Shown: positions 1 through 9,883, counted from the first letter of the stretch. The stretch is 64,000 bases of DNA from Rheinheimera oceanensis (GCF_018831085.1 NZ_JAGPNM010000007.1:125579-189578), one strand, 5' to 3'. Numbers and translations: made by a program. Notes: generated by a model from the letters alone, not told the origin.

Positions 1-274
1 TGCGATCAGCAAATTGCTGTTTTAGCGCCCGCTCGCTAGAGCGGCGCAGCGCAATAACCACCACACCGGAGGTGGCCATATCCAGCCGGTGCACCAGTTG
101 CGCCAGCGGGTATTGCTGCTGCACCCGGCTTAGCAGGCAGTCGGCTAAATGCTCACCGCGGCCGGGGTTAGTCAGCAGACCGCTGGGTTTATTCAGCACA
201 ATCAGATCTTTGTCCTGATATAGCACCTCAAGCCAGGGCTCAACGGGCGGGTTATATACAAAAGGTTCGGTCAT
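1..274 (-). CDS. rluA: RluA-type pseudouridine synthase, N-terminal part (runs off window)
   Basis: This is the N-terminal 91 residues of an RluA-family RNA pseudouridine synthase, cut by the left window edge. RluA in enterics converts a uridine in 23S rRNA and U32 of some tRNAs to pseudouridine. The N-terminus reads NPPVEPWLEVLYQD, then NKPSGLLTNPGR, then the catalytic HRLDMATSG motif whose Asp attacks the base. The first and last blocks match E. coli RluA very closely, from memory. The start is the ATG at 272-274. It lies head to head with a second RluA-family gene only about 100 bp away, so the two probably share a promoter region. The symbol is well supported for the visible part; the C-terminal half cannot be checked. 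Confidence 0.85.
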   Translation of the reverse strand, partial: MTEPFVYNPPVEPWLEVLYQDKDLIVLNKPSGLLTNPGRGEHLADCLLSRVQQQYPLAQLVHRLDMATSGVVVIALRRSSERALKQQFADR

Positions 275-378
275 AAGGTGAAAGCTTTAGCGGCAAAGTG
301 CTTAGCTTAGCCGAATTTAACCAGCAGACGAAGGGGTTTTACGGCATAATAGCCGCCGTTAAAACTACGGAGAACCCC

Positions 379-1053
379 ATGAGTAACAGCACTGACGATC
401 TGGCGATATTACCGGCAACCAGCGAGCCATACCAGATAGTGTACGAAGACGATGTGCTACTGGTGGTGAATAAACCTGCACAGCTGCTTACTGTGCCAGG
501 GCGGCATCCACAAAATCAGGATTGTCTTATCCGCCGTGTACAGCGCGAGTTTCCTTTTGCCGAGGTGGTGCACCGGCTGGATTACGATACTTCCGGGTTG
601 GTCGTTCTGCCGCTGACTAAAAGAGTATTGTCAGATATCAGTAAGCAGTTTCAGGCCCGTACTGTGCAAAAGCATTATGTTGCCGTGGTGGACGGCAAAC
701 TTGCCAAGTCCAAAGGGGTGATTGATTTAGCTATCGCCGCCGATGAGCAACGCCGGCCACTGTATAAAGTATGCCCGCAACAGGGTAAGCCGTCACAAAC
801 CCGCTACCAGCTGTTAAGTTATAACGCAGCCACCAACCAAAGCCGGGTACAACTGGAGCCGGTTACCGGGCGCTCGCATCAATTGCGGGTGCATATGTTG
901 GCGCTGGGCCATGCCATGCTGGGCGATACTTTGTATGCGCCGCAAGATATTGCCGGAAAAAGCCCGCGTTTAATGCTGCATGCTGAATATATCCGCTTTG
1001 TACACCCGCTTAGTGCTCAGGCCATGGAATTTACTGCCAGTGCGCCGTTTTAA
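379..1053 (+). CDS. RluA-family pseudouridine synthase (paralogue of its divergent neighbour)
   Basis: A 224-residue RluA-family pseudouridine synthase. The catalytic motif HRLDYDTSG has its Asp at residue 68. The C-terminal block GRSHQLRVHMLALGH and the late LHAEY segment are the family's RNA-binding and active-site elements. Length is close to E. coli RluA (about 219). The ATG at 379 is chosen because a purine-rich GGAG sits just upstream; the frame is open further upstream from 298 but without family similarity. The divergent partner at 1-274 is closer to true RluA (NPPVEPW, HRLDMATSG), so this copy may modify another site. Target RNA is not predictable from sequence alone. Confidence 0.85.
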   Translation: MSNSTDDLAILPATSEPYQIVYEDDVLLVVNKPAQLLTVPGRHPQNQDCLIRRVQREFPFAEVVHRLDYDTSGLVVLPLTKRVLSDISKQFQARTVQKHYVAVVDGKLAKSKGVIDLAIAADEQRRPLYKVCPQQGKPSQTRYQLLSYNAATNQSRVQLEPVTGRSHQLRVHMLALGHAMLGDTLYAPQDIAGKSPRLMLHAEYIRFVHPLSAQAMEFTASAPF

Positions 1054-1152
1054 TACTTTTACTGTTTTTGTTGGCCGGTTTTTATGCTGGATCAAACCCC
1101 GCTAAGCTGCTATCTGTAAACTGCAACTGCCGATAAACCCAGCGGAGCGGGC

Positions 1153-2748
1153 ATGACCAGTTTACAACTTCTTACAGCCTTAATGCCGTTACTCAGTGTT
1201 TTTGTGCTGCTGGTGCTATTACGTTTACCGGCACGCCAGGCTATGCCGCTGAGTTTATTATGCTCAGTGCTGCTGGCGTGGTTTGTCTGGCAAATGCCAA
1301 TACAACAAATGGCTGCCGCACTGTTTGAGGGGCTGGTGATTGCGCTGACCATTGTCTGGATTGTGTTTGGCGCTATTTTGCTGTTAAAAGTGCTGCAGCA
1401 AACTGGTGCTATTGATGTTATTAAACAAGGTTTTAGTCAGGTAAGTACAGATAAAAGAGTACAGCTGATTATTATCGCCTGGCTGTTTGGCAGTTTTTTG
1501 GAAGGGGCGGCTGGTTTTGGCACACCGGCAGCCATTGCTGCGCCTTTGCTGGTTGCTTTAGGTTTTAGCCCGATGGCCGCAGTGGTGCTGGCGCTGATTG
1601 CAGACTCCTGTGCGGTATCCTTTGGTGCTGTGGGTACACCGGTACTGGTTGGCCTGGCGCAGGGCGTGCCAGAGCTTAGCAGCAGCGATTTGCAGCAAAT
1701 AGCCCTGCAGGCGATCAGTATTGATATTATGGTAGCGTCGGTGCTGCCGGTGATTATGTCGGTGCTGTATTGCCGTTTTTTTGCCAGTCAGCCCAATTGG
1801 CGGGCTGGTTTTGCTATCGCGCCTTTTGCGCTGTTAAGTGGCCTGGCTTTTACTGTGCCGGCTTATGTGGTTGCGTTATTGCTGGGTCCGGAGTTTCCGT
1901 CTGTGCTGGGCGCACTTACTGGCTTGCTGATAGTGTGCGGCCTGGCAAGGCGAGGTATTTTATTGCCTGCGGCTTTTGAACCAGCCGCCCAAGCCGGGAT
2001 GCTGCACAGTTTGCAGCCGGGCAAGCCGCAGCCATTTGGTTTGCTACGTGCCTGGTTACCTTACCTGATAGTAGCATTATTGCTGGTGCTAAGCCGGATC
2101 CCCGAATTACCGGTTAAAGCTTTACTGCAAAGTGTCAGTATTGTTTGGGTTGATATTTTTGGCTCGGCTATTGCTGTTAGTGTCATGCCGTTGTATTTGC
2201 CGGGGTCTTTATTTGTGCTGACAGCTCTGCTGGCGCTGTTTATTCAGCGCGGCAGCCTGCAGCATTTTCGCGTGGCATTACACCAGAGTAGCAGCATGTT
2301 GTGGCCATCTTTAGTGGCATTGTGTGCGGCGGTGCCGATGGTGCGTATTTTTCTGCAATCCGGTGTTAACAACGCCGGGCTTAAGGCTATGCCTATGGCA
2401 CTGGCTGAGCTGGCAGCCACCCGGTTAAGTGATATCTGGCTGTTAATGGCGCCGCTAGTGGGGGCTTTAGGTTCTTTTATTGCCGGCTCTGCGACATTTT
2501 CTAACTTAATGTTTGCCAGTTTTCAGCAGGCAATGGCTGAAGATGCCGGGCTTAGCCATCAACTGGTATTGGCACTGCAAATGCTGGGGGCTAATGCCGG
2601 CAATATGATTTGTGTAGTTAATGTAGTAGCTGCCGCCAGTGTAGTGGGGCTTAATGGCCGCGAAGGCGAAATTATCCGTTATACCTTGCTGCCTATGTTG
2701 TATTACTGTTTGGCTGCCAGCCTGGTTGCCTGGTTATTTTTTGCCTGA
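1153..2748 (+). CDS. L-lactate permease family transporter (LctP/LldP type)
   Basis: A 531-residue integral membrane protein of the lactate permease family (TC 2.A.14), which imports lactate or glycolate with protons. Almost the whole length is hydrophobic, with about 12-14 membrane segments. The motif [19 protein letters not shown] around residues 115-135 and the following [14 protein letters not shown] are the family signature. An [15 protein letters not shown] block near residue 450 is also typical. The ATG has a GGAG ten bases upstream. No lldD or lutABC oxidation genes are adjacent, so the substrate is not confirmed by context. Its 3' end overlaps the convergent rhombosortase gene by 15 bp, so the two transcripts could interfere. 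Confidence 0.9.
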   Translation: MTSLQLLTALMPLLSVFVLLVLLRLPARQAMPLSLLCSVLLAWFVWQMPIQQMAAALFEGLVIALTIVWIVFGAILLLKVLQQTGAIDVIKQGFSQVSTDKRVQLIIIAWLFGSFLEGAAGFGTPAAIAAPLLVALGFSPMAAVVLALIADSCAVSFGAVGTPVLVGLAQGVPELSSSDLQQIALQAISIDIMVASVLPVIMSVLYCRFFASQPNWRAGFAIAPFALLSGLAFTVPAYVVALLLGPEFPSVLGALTGLLIVCGLARRGILLPAAFEPAAQAGMLHSLQPGKPQPFGLLRAWLPYLIVALLLVLSRIPELPVKALLQSVSIVWVDIFGSAIAVSVMPLYLPGSLFVLTALLALFIQRGSLQHFRVALHQSSSMLWPSLVALCAAVPMVRIFLQSGVNNAGLKAMPMALAELAATRLSDIWLLMAPLVGALGSFIAGSATFSNLMFASFQQAMAEDAGLSHQLVLALQMLGANAGNMICVVNVVAAASVVGLNGREGEIIRYTLLPMLYYCLAASLVAWLFFA

Positions 2749-3324
2749 ACGCTGCCATATATAAATTAGTAACCCCAGAGTAAAGCCACTGCATACGCCG
2801 TAAAGATGTGCATCTGTGGCAACACTGGCGTTAATCAGCCTGGCCAGCTCAGCATCCGGGCCTTGCCATTGCTCCCAGCCAACTTTGCCAGCTAATCCGG
2901 CCAGTAACAGCCAGCCGGTACCCAGTTTTAGCTGAATATCTCTTAGCGCGCCCAACGTTAGCATGGCATGCAGCAGGCCGGATAAACCAACGTAAATATG
3001 GATCTCTGGTGAGTAACAATACAGCGCCAGGCTTATAGCCAGGCCACACAGCAGCCATTGCAGTGCTAACATTCTGCCTTTGTAATAGTTGCCATGCAGC
3101 AGCATAGCCAGTAGCAAACCAGCCAGATTCATCAGTAAATGCCAGTGGTTACTATGCAGCAAATGGCCACTGAATAAGCGCCAGTATTGGCCGTTGCTGA
3201 TATCTGCCCGGTTGTATTGTAATGCCAGCTGCCAGCTGTCTGGCGCCATCGCCAGTAATACCATAGCAGTTGCCAGTAATAGATAAGCCGTTAAGTGGCT
3301 ATTGGTTGGAAAAAAAAGGCGCAA
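2734..3324 (-). CDS. rrtA: Rhombosortase (GlyGly-CTERM processing rhomboid protease)
   Basis: A 196-residue polytopic membrane serine protease. The GLSGLLHA motif places the nucleophile at Ser115, and DAHLYG places the partner His at residue 173. An early [15 protein letters not shown] block (residues 53-67) is a rhomboid hallmark. The short length and the GLSG..HA pattern match the rhombosortase subfamily, which cleaves the C-terminal GlyGly-CTERM anchor of secreted proteins in Vibrio, Shewanella and relatives. None of the proteins in this window ends in a clear GlyGly-CTERM tail, so its substrates must be elsewhere. Convergent with, and overlapping, the lactate permease gene. Confidence 0.85.
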   Translation of the reverse strand: MRLFFPTNSHLTAYLLLATAMVLLAMAPDSWQLALQYNRADISNGQYWRLFSGHLLHSNHWHLLMNLAGLLLAMLLHGNYYKGRMLALQWLLCGLAISLALYCYSPEIHIYVGLSGLLHAMLTLGALRDIQLKLGTGWLLLAGLAGKVGWEQWQGPDAELARLINASVATDAHLYGVCSGFTLGLLIYIWQRSGKK

Positions 3325-3514
3325 ACGGGAGTCATCAGTAAGTTATCAGGGCGCCTATGCAAAACGATCTGCGCTTTAGCGTCAAGTAAAATTTTCTGTT
3401 ACAGCCTTAGCGGTAAACTGATGCTAAAGCCGGTTTAGCCGCGTTGCTGGTTATTGATCTTAGGCTGTTAACTGGTTAGGGTGTAGGCACCTTCTTTACA
3501 AGATATCTTTTACT

Positions 3515-5263
3515 ATGTTTGTCCGTTTAGCTTTGTATCGTACTGCGTTTATTTTTTGTGGTTTAACGGTGTTTGCAGCTACTGCACAACAGGAAAACCG
3601 TGAGCCGGAAGCTGCTACCGGCATTTATCAGCAGCAACTGGTTATTAGCAAACAGTACATGGTGTCGGCAGCACACCCTATGGCAACAGAAGCCGGCCGG
3701 GCTGTGCTGGCAAAAGGTGGCAGCGCGGTGGATGCCGCCATTGCTATCCAGCTGATGCTGGGCTTAGTTGAACCACAAAGCTCAGGTATTGGTGGTGGCG
3801 CTTTTATGCTGCACTGGCAGGCCAAACAGCAACAACTTACTACCTTTGATGGCCGCGAAGTAGCACCATCTGCTGCCACAGCTGATTTATTTATTCAGGA
3901 AAATGGCAGCGCCATGGACTGGCGCGAGGCCTATGTTGGCGGCAAATCAGTAGGTGTGCCGGGTGTTGTTGCTATGCTGGCACAAGCGCATCAGCAGCAT
4001 GGTAAATTGCCCTGGGCCGAGTTGTTTACCGATGTGATCTCTGCAGCTGAGCAGGGCTTTCCGGTATCGTCACGCACAGCGCGCCAACTGCAGATGGGCT
4101 GGAATAAAGGCGTATCGCAGTTTTATGAATCAAAACAGTATTTTTTCTCCAATAATCAGCCTGTTGCTGAGGGCAGCATACTGAAGAACCCGGCTTATGC
4201 CACAACGTTAAAAGCTATAGCAGCACAGGGACCGGATGCGTTTTATAAAGGTGAACTGGCCAAAGCGATTAGCGAACGGGTGCAAACCGCTCCGGTTAAT
4301 CCGGGCAAGCTCAGTGTAGCCGATTTAGCCAATTATAAAGTGCAGCAGCCAGAAGCAGTATGCCTGCCATACCGGATATACAAAGTGTGTGGTATGGCTC
4401 CGCCAAGCTCCGGCGGTATAGCGGTACTGCAGATACTGGGTATTTTGCAGCAGTACGACTTAAGCAAGGTAGCACCAGACAGTGTGCAGGCCACGCATAT
4501 ACTGGCGCAAGCGGCAAAACTGGCTTTTGCTGATCGTGATCGCTACCTGGCAGACCCGGCTTTTGTTGCGGTACCGGTAGCTGGCATGCTGGCGCCGGAT
4601 TATCTGGCCCGCCGGGCGGCTTTAATTGATCTTAGTAAAGCAGGTACCCAGGCCACTGCCGGTATTCCGCAAGGCGCACCGGCGCTGTTATCCGCTAAAT
4701 CGCCAGAGTTGCCTAACACCAGCCATTTTTCTGTTGTTGATGGTGAGGGGAACGCAGTAAGTATGACCACCAGCATTGAAAACGTGTTTGGCTCCGGCTT
4801 AATGGTGGGGGGCTTTTTGCTGAATAATCAGCTGACCGATTTTAGTTTGAGCCCTGAAGTTGATGGCCATCTGGTAGCAAACCGGGTAGAAGGTGGCAAA
4901 AGGCCGCGCTCTTCTATGGCGCCGATGATGGTGTTTGACCAGAATAATAAACTAAAGCTGGTGATAGGCTCGCCTGGTGGTAGCCGCATTATTAACTATG
5001 TTGCACAAAGCATAGTAGCGGTGCTGGACTGGGAGCTGGACGTACAACAAGCGCTGAATTTGCCACGTATTACGCACCGTAATGATTATCTGGCGCTGGA
5101 GAAGGGCACAACGTTGGAAAAACAACAGGCTGTACTTGAAGATATGGGCTATAAAGTACAGCTGCAGGATTTAAACAGCGGCTTGCATGCAATAATGGTT
5201 ACTGCTGATGGTTTGCAAGGCGCAGCAGATCCGCGTCGTGAAGGCAGTGTGGCAGGTAAATAA
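3515..5263 (+). CDS. ggt: Gamma-glutamyltransferase (glutathione hydrolase)
   Basis: A 582-residue periplasmic N-terminal nucleophile hydrolase that cleaves the gamma-glutamyl bond of glutathione and transfers the group to water or amino acids. A hydrophobic N-terminus (residues 1-25) looks like a signal peptide. The precursor is expected to self-cleave before Thr402, in the segment NTSHFSVVD, giving large and small subunits; MTTSIENVFGSG follows as in the family. The GSPGGSRI block near residue 490 is the oxyanion region. Length is standard (E. coli 580). Followed after 11 bp by the enoyl-CoA hydratase-like gene, so they may be co-transcribed. Confidence 0.95.
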   Translation: MFVRLALYRTAFIFCGLTVFAATAQQENREPEAATGIYQQQLVISKQYMVSAAHPMATEAGRAVLAKGGSAVDAAIAIQLMLGLVEPQSSGIGGGAFMLHWQAKQQQLTTFDGREVAPSAATADLFIQENGSAMDWREAYVGGKSVGVPGVVAMLAQAHQQHGKLPWAELFTDVISAAEQGFPVSSRTARQLQMGWNKGVSQFYESKQYFFSNNQPVAEGSILKNPAYATTLKAIAAQGPDAFYKGELAKAISERVQTAPVNPGKLSVADLANYKVQQPEAVCLPYRIYKVCGMAPPSSGGIAVLQILGILQQYDLSKVAPDSVQATHILAQAAKLAFADRDRYLADPAFVAVPVAGMLAPDYLARRAALIDLSKAGTQATAGIPQGAPALLSAKSPELPNTSHFSVVDGEGNAVSMTTSIENVFGSGLMVGGFLLNNQLTDFSLSPEVDGHLVANRVEGGKRPRSSMAPMMVFDQNNKLKLVIGSPGGSRIINYVAQSIVAVLDWELDVQQALNLPRITHRNDYLALEKGTTLEKQQAVLEDMGYKVQLQDLNSGLHAIMVTADGLQGAADPRREGSVAGK

Positions 5264-5274
5264 GGCAGAAATTT

Positions 5275-6015
5275 ATGAGTGATATTACCCAACAAATGAC
5301 GCAGGGCGTGCTGCAGCTTAGCCTGAACCGGCCACACAAAAAGAATGCCCTTAGCCAGCAAATGTACCGTGATCTTAACCAGGCTCTGATGCAGGCAGCA
5401 ACTGATCCCGCAGTTAAGGTTGTACTACTGCAGGGCAGTGCCGACTGCTTTAGTGCCGGTAATGATCTGCAGGATTTTATTGGAGCCGGCGACTTAAACA
5501 GCCAGCACCCGACAGTGCAGTTTCTGTATATTCTGGCCCAGTTTTCTAAACCGGTAGTGGCTGCTGTTGCCGGGTTAGCCATTGGTATTGGTACTACAGT
5601 ATTACTGCATTGCGATTTAGTGTATGCCGCTGATAGCGCCCGTTTTCAGTTGCCGTTTACCCAGCTAGGTTTATGCCCGGAAGCCGGTTCCAGCGTACTG
5701 TTGCCAAATCTTGCCGGGTATCAGCGCTCTGCACAATATTTATTGCTGGGGGAGGCCTTTGGCGCAGTCGAAGCCGCACAGATGGGGCTGGTTAATCAGG
5801 TGGTAACGAATGCTGAAGTGGGGGCGCTGGCGCTGGAGAAAGCAGTTAAGCTGGCGGCCTTACCTGCCGATGCAGTGCAAAGCAGTAAAGCGCTGTTAAA
5901 ACGTAACACACAGCCGCTAACGCTGGAAACTATAGCCACAGAACTGGTACAGTTTCAGCGGCTACTAAACACTAACGAAAGCCAACAGCGCATCAGTGCT
6001 TTTTTTAAGCGTTAG
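5275..6015 (+). CDS. Enoyl-CoA hydratase/isomerase family protein
   Basis: A 246-residue crotonase-fold enzyme, expected to bind an acyl-CoA thioester and stabilise its enolate. The oxyanion-hole segments are FSAGNDLQDF (about residues 59-68) and AGLAIGIGT (about 99-107). The LPFTQLGLCPEAGSS block carries a glutamate at the usual catalytic position, which fits isomerase- or hydratase-type chemistry. No other fatty-acid oxidation gene is adjacent, so the substrate is unknown. Start ATG follows the ggt stop by only 11 bases, suggesting translation from the same message. Confidence 0.88.
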   Translation: MSDITQQMTQGVLQLSLNRPHKKNALSQQMYRDLNQALMQAATDPAVKVVLLQGSADCFSAGNDLQDFIGAGDLNSQHPTVQFLYILAQFSKPVVAAVAGLAIGIGTTVLLHCDLVYAADSARFQLPFTQLGLCPEAGSSVLLPNLAGYQRSAQYLLLGEAFGAVEAAQMGLVNQVVTNAEVGALALEKAVKLAALPADAVQSSKALLKRNTQPLTLETIATELVQFQRLLNTNESQQRISAFFKR

Positions 6016-6026
6016 CCGGAATAAGT

Positions 6027-6470
6027 TTAGCGGGCACTGCTGCTAAACTTATCTACCTGTACAGATTTTACTACCCAGCGGCTATTGTGTTTAACAATTT
6101 CGACAACCCTGAGTTCATCAACTTGTTTACCATCGTGCGGGCCGGTAAGCAAAATGGCAATTTTAGCTTCATTTTCATACTGCTCACGCAGGTTGCCGCC
6201 ACTACGGTTAACCCTAACTTCAACAGAGTCAAAAGACATATTCATCAGGGTACGGTTAACCTGACGTACAGAGCCGTATGACTCCATCAAGGCGGCATAT
6301 TCCGGTGTGCTTAGCTGTTTGGCTTTTTCCAGATCTTTTTCGTTATACAGCGCATTAAAAAACTGGGTGGCAATATATTCCGGTGTGCCCCATTGGGCGT
6401 TTACCTTGGGGGTGCTTTCGCTACAGGCAACCAATAACAGCAAAAGTGGCAGTATCCAGCGTAGCTTCAT
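6027..6470 (-). CDS. Small lipoprotein, DUF4878-like
   Basis: A 147-residue lipoprotein with a signal peptide ending in the lipobox LLVAC, so Cys16 should be acylated. The mature part begins with a Ser/Thr-rich linker, then ATQFFNALYNEKDLEKAKQL, typical of the DUF4878/NTF2-like group of small lipoproteins in which a short helix pair precedes a curved sheet. The role of these proteins is unknown. It lies downstream of cysK on the same strand, but the strong terminator at 6535-6552 separates them, so it likely has its own promoter. Family assignment is by pattern only. Confidence 0.7.
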   Translation of the reverse strand: MKLRWILPLLLLLVACSESTPKVNAQWGTPEYIATQFFNALYNEKDLEKAKQLSTPEYAALMESYGSVRQVNRTLMNMSFDSVEVRVNRSGGNLREQYENEAKIAILLTGPHDGKQVDELRVVEIVKHNSRWVVKSVQVDKFSSSAR

Positions 6471-6534
6471 CTGTGGCTTCCGGTAAAAAAATAAGCACCC
6501 AGTGTGGCTTTTTTTTTACCGCCTGTAAAGAAAA

Positions 6535-6552
6535 GGGCTGCAAAAGCAGCCC
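6535..6552 (-). terminator. Rho-independent terminator of cysK
   Basis: A perfect 7-bp stem (GGGCTGC/GCAGCCC) with a four-base loop, followed on the minus strand by TTTTCTTT. It lies about 20 bp beyond the cysK stop codon and before the lipoprotein gene. Confidence 0.88.
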
Positions 6553-6574
6553 CTAATACAATCCATCATGCTGA

Positions 6575-7549
6575 TTAAGCTTGCAATTCCTGCTCGGTAA
6601 ACACACTGGCAAACAACGGACTGGTTAAATAGCGCTCGGCAGCGCTGGCCAGGATCACAACAATATTCTTACCGGCATTTTCCGGCTTTGCCGCCAGACG
6701 CTGCGCGGCTACCAGGGCTGCGCCAGATGAAATACCGGCCAGAATACCTTCTTCACGCATTAGGCGTAGTGCGCCGGCAATGGCCTCATCGCTGGTCACG
6801 CGTTCAACTTCATCTACCTGGGTTAAATCGAGGTTGCCCGGAATAAAACCGGCACCAATACCCTGAATTTTATGCGGGCCGGGTTTTAGCTCTTCACCGG
6901 CTTTGGCCTGAGTAATAACCGGCGACTCTGCCGGCTCTACCGCTACGGTTAATAATGGCAGCTTTTTTTCTTGCTTAAGATAGCGGCTCACACCGGTAAT
7001 AGTACCGCCTGTGCCCACACCGGCAACAAAAATATCAACCTTGCCGTCCAGATCGTTAAAAATTTCCGGCCCGGTGGTGTCAAAGTGAATTTGCGGGTTG
7101 GCCGGGTTTTCAAACTGGCCCAGAATTAAATATTTATCAGGGTTAGATGCCTGAATTTCTTTAGCTTTTTCAATAGCACCTTTCATGCCCTTCGGGCCTT
7201 CGGTCAGCACTAAATTGGCACCTAAAGCTTTTAACAGCTTGCGCCGCTCCAGACTCATGGTGGCTGGCATGGTCAGGGTTAACTTATAGCCACGGCTGGC
7301 AGCAACAAACGCCAGGGCAATACCAGTGTTACCAGAGGTAGGCTCGACAATTTCTTTCTCAGCCGTTAAGGTGCCTTTTTTCTCGGCATCCCAAATTAAT
7401 GCGGCACCTAAGCGGCATTTTACGCTGAAGCTGGGGTTACGAGCCTCAATTTTAGCGTACACATTCGCGCCACCTTCAATAGTCCGGTTTAGTTTGACCA
7501 GCGGGGTGCGGCCGATAGACAATGAGTTGTCTGCATAGACGTTTGCCAT
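6575..7549 (-). CDS. cysK: Cysteine synthase A (O-acetylserine sulfhydrylase)
   Basis: A 324-residue PLP enzyme that makes cysteine from O-acetylserine and sulfide in the cytoplasm. Lys44 in [11 protein letters not shown] is the Schiff-base lysine. [10 protein letters not shown] is the substrate loop and [10 protein letters not shown] binds the PLP phosphate. The N-terminal half ([24 protein letters not shown]) resembles CysK rather than CysM, which normally lacks this spacing. No sulfate-assimilation genes are adjacent. It is followed by a strong terminator and divergent from the moxR-like gene, with 133 bp between start codons. Confidence 0.95.
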   Translation of the reverse strand: MANVYADNSLSIGRTPLVKLNRTIEGGANVYAKIEARNPSFSVKCRLGAALIWDAEKKGTLTAEKEIVEPTSGNTGIALAFVAASRGYKLTLTMPATMSLERRKLLKALGANLVLTEGPKGMKGAIEKAKEIQASNPDKYLILGQFENPANPQIHFDTTGPEIFNDLDGKVDIFVAGVGTGGTITGVSRYLKQEKKLPLLTVAVEPAESPVITQAKAGEELKPGPHKIQGIGAGFIPGNLDLTQVDEVERVTSDEAIAGALRLMREEGILAGISSGAALVAAQRLAAKPENAGKNIVVILASAAERYLTSPLFASVFTEQELQA

Positions 7550-7682
7550 AAAAAAACTCCGTTTACGATAAATTGGTTATAAGAATACGCCAGCGCGGCA
7601 AAAATTACAGTAGCTTTTGGCTATAAGATATTACGTTTCACCACAATCCCTTTGGGGTTGAACGCTAAGCATAGAGGGTAGA

Positions 7683-8528
7683 ATGGCCTTTGTAAGCACC
7701 GACAACTATATCGTGTCTGATGAACTGGCATTGGCGGTAAATGCCGCCGTAACGCTGGAAAAACCTTTGCTGATAAAAGGTGAGCCGGGTACAGGTAAAA
7801 CCCGGTTGGCCGAAGAGCTCTCAGCAAGCTTAGGTACTGAGCTTATTCAGTGGCATATCAAGTCAACCACCAAGGCGCAGCATGGCCTGTACGAATACGA
7901 TGCAGTATCCCGCCTGCGTGACAGCCAGTTGGGCAGCGACAAGGTGCACGATATTAATAACTATATCCGCCCCGGCAAACTATGGCAGGCTTTTACTGCC
8001 GCTAAGCGCCCGGTGCTGCTGATTGATGAAATAGATAAAGCCGATATTGAGTTTCCCAATGATTTACTGCACGAGCTGGATCGGATGGCGTTTTACGTAC
8101 ACGAAACCGGCGAGCAAATAAGCGCTGTTCAACGGCCGATAGTGATCATTACCTCAAATAACGAAAAAGAGCTGCCGGATGCCTTTTTACGCCGCTGCTT
8201 TTTCCACTATATCCGTTTTCCGGACGCTGATACCCTGCGCGCTATTGTCGCGGTGCATTACCCGCATATTCAGCAGCAGCTGTTAAATGTGGCGCTGGAG
8301 GCGTTTTTTGAGCTGCGTGAATTACCGGGTTTAAAGAAAAAGCCGTCAACGTCAGAACTACTCGACTGGGTAAAGTTATTGCTGGCCGAAGATATTCCGG
8401 CAGAAGTGTTAACCGATAAACAGCACAAGGGCGGTTTAATGCCGATGTTTGGTGCGCTGCTTAAAAACGAGCAGGATGTGGCACTGGTTGAAAAACTGGC
8501 GTTTTTGGCGAAAAGGCAAGGGCGCTAG
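7683..8528 (+). CDS. MoxR-family AAA+ ATPase
   Basis: A 281-residue MoxR-type AAA+ ATPase. Walker A is GEPGTGKT (residues 33-40), Walker B is VLLIDEIDKAD (about 111-121), and sensor 1 is IVIITSNNEKELPDAFLRRC with the arginine finger. MoxR ATPases act as chaperones that activate partner complexes, usually through a VWA-domain protein encoded next to them. That partner is the gene at 8714. The ATG is preceded by AGAGGG. The 185 bp between the two genes hold a palindromic repeat rather than a third gene, which is unusual for such a pair. Confidence 0.92.
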   Translation: MAFVSTDNYIVSDELALAVNAAVTLEKPLLIKGEPGTGKTRLAEELSASLGTELIQWHIKSTTKAQHGLYEYDAVSRLRDSQLGSDKVHDINNYIRPGKLWQAFTAAKRPVLLIDEIDKADIEFPNDLLHELDRMAFYVHETGEQISAVQRPIVIITSNNEKELPDAFLRRCFFHYIRFPDADTLRAIVAVHYPHIQQQLLNVALEAFFELRELPGLKKKPSTSELLDWVKLLLAEDIPAEVLTDKQHKGGLMPMFGALLKNEQDVALVEKLAFLAKRQGR

Positions 8529-8590
8529 ACGATGTTGGAGTCTTTTGTAGTATGCTCCGGGGGCGACTATGGCTATCATGCCAGCGAAGG

Positions 8591-8684
8591 AGCAGAACCT
8601 TGTTCCGGTCGGCACAGAGTGTCTGAGCGAGGGCGCCAGCCCGAACGAGTTGCTGTGACGAGCCGGGGCAAGTGTTGTGAGCCG
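8591..8684 (-). repeat. Dispersed palindromic element, copy A
   Basis: Read on the minus strand this shows the same order of blocks as the copies at 29493 and 30951: ACAACAC, then GGCTCGTCACAGCAACTCG, then GCTCAGACACTCTGTG, then CGACCGGAACAAGGTTCTG. It is the most diverged copy. Its two arms pair imperfectly (TCGTCACAG against CTGTGCCGA). It fills the gap between the moxR and VWA genes. The GGAG just past its edge (about 8703) is the likely ribosome binding site of the VWA gene. Confidence 0.8.
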
Positions 8685-8713
8685 CAGCGGGAACAATACT
8701 GCGGAGCCAGCAT

Positions 8714-9883
8714 ATGCTAATTGACTTCTTTTTTACGCTACGTAAATACGGCGTAAAAACCAGCATTACCGAACTGCTGGACCTACTTAATGCACTAAAA
8801 CAGCAGGTGATCTTCGCCGACACTGAGGCTTTTTACCAGTTAGCGCGGCTGTGTCTGGTAAAAGATGAAACCCAGTACGACAAATTCGACCGCGCTTTTG
8901 CTGAGTACTTTGAAGGTGTCGCACAGGTAGATATCGCCGCCAGCATACCGCCAGAGTGGTTAGTGCCCGAGGTGCTGCGCAAGCTTACCGATGAAGATAA
9001 AGCTAAACTACAGGCTCTGGGTGGCCTGGACAAACTGCTTAAAACCCTGCGTGAACGGCTAAAAGAGCAACAAAAAAAGCACAGTGGCGGCAATAAATGG
9101 ATTGGCACCGGCGGTACCTCACCTTTTGGTGCTTACGGCTATAACCCTGAAGGCGTGCGCATAGGCCAGCAGGGCAGTGGAGCACGCCGTGCAGTAAAGG
9201 TGTGGGATAAACGCGAATTTAAAGATTTAGACACCGGCGTTGAGCTAAACAACCGCAGTATTAAACTGGCATTAAAGCAGCTGCGCAAATTTGCCCGCAG
9301 CGGCGCAGAAACCGAGCTGGATTTACACGGCACTATTCAGGCTACGTCAGAGCAAGCCGGTTGGCTGGATTTACGCTTTATGCGCGAGCGGCATAATGCC
9401 ATTAAACTGCTGGTGTTTTTTGATGTTGGCGGCTCAATGGACGACCATATCGAACAATGCCAGAAACTGTTTGCCGCCGTTAAAACCGAGTTTAAACACC
9501 TGGAGTTTTTCTATTTCCATAATTGCGTGTATGAGGGCGTTTGGCGCGACAACAAACGCCGTTATACCGAGCAGATAAAAGTGGATGATATTATTCACAC
9601 CTACGGTAGCGACTACAAATTGATCTTTGTTGGCGATGCCACGATGGGCCCCTATGAAATAGAGTATCCGGGCGGTAGTGTCGAGCATTTTAACGAACTA
9701 CCCGGTAAAGTATGGTTGCAGCGCCTGTTAACGCAATATCCCAAAGCCGTGTGGCTAAACCCGCAGCCACTGCAGTGGTGGGGGCACTACTATTCGATTG
9801 GCATTATTGAGCAAATTATGCAAAAACGCATGTATGCACTAACGCTGGATGGCTTGGGTGCGGCAATAAAACAGTTGGTGTAA
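8714..9883 (+). CDS. VWA-domain protein (CoxE-like partner of MoxR ATPase)
   Basis: A 389-residue cytoplasmic protein with a C-terminal von Willebrand A domain from about residue 235. The metal-binding motif is DVGGSMDDH, in which the usual DxSxS has Gly in place of the first Ser; this form is common in the CoxE-like group paired with MoxR. The N-terminal half is helical and charged, with a basic stretch near residues 110-130. Such proteins bind clients that the MoxR ATPase remodels; the client here is unknown. The start ATG has a GGAG eight bases upstream, supplied by the edge of the repeat. Confidence 0.88.
   Translation: MLIDFFFTLRKYGVKTSITELLDLLNALKQQVIFADTEAFYQLARLCLVKDETQYDKFDRAFAEYFEGVAQVDIAASIPPEWLVPEVLRKLTDEDKAKLQALGGLDKLLKTLRERLKEQQKKHSGGNKWIGTGGTSPFGAYGYNPEGVRIGQQGSGARRAVKVWDKREFKDLDTGVELNNRSIKLALKQLRKFARSGAETELDLHGTIQATSEQAGWLDLRFMRERHNAIKLLVFFDVGGSMDDHIEQCQKLFAAVKTEFKHLEFFYFHNCVYEGVWRDNKRRYTEQIKVDDIIHTYGSDYKLIFVGDATMGPYEIEYPGGSVEHFNELPGKVWLQRLLTQYPKAVWLNPQPLQWWGHYYSIGIIEQIMQKRMYALTLDGLGAAIKQLV

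Noticed and set aside
8532..8823. Short open frames across the repeat between moxR and VWA genes
   Set aside because: They lie within the palindromic element, are not conserved in reading frame between copies, and have no ribosome binding site.
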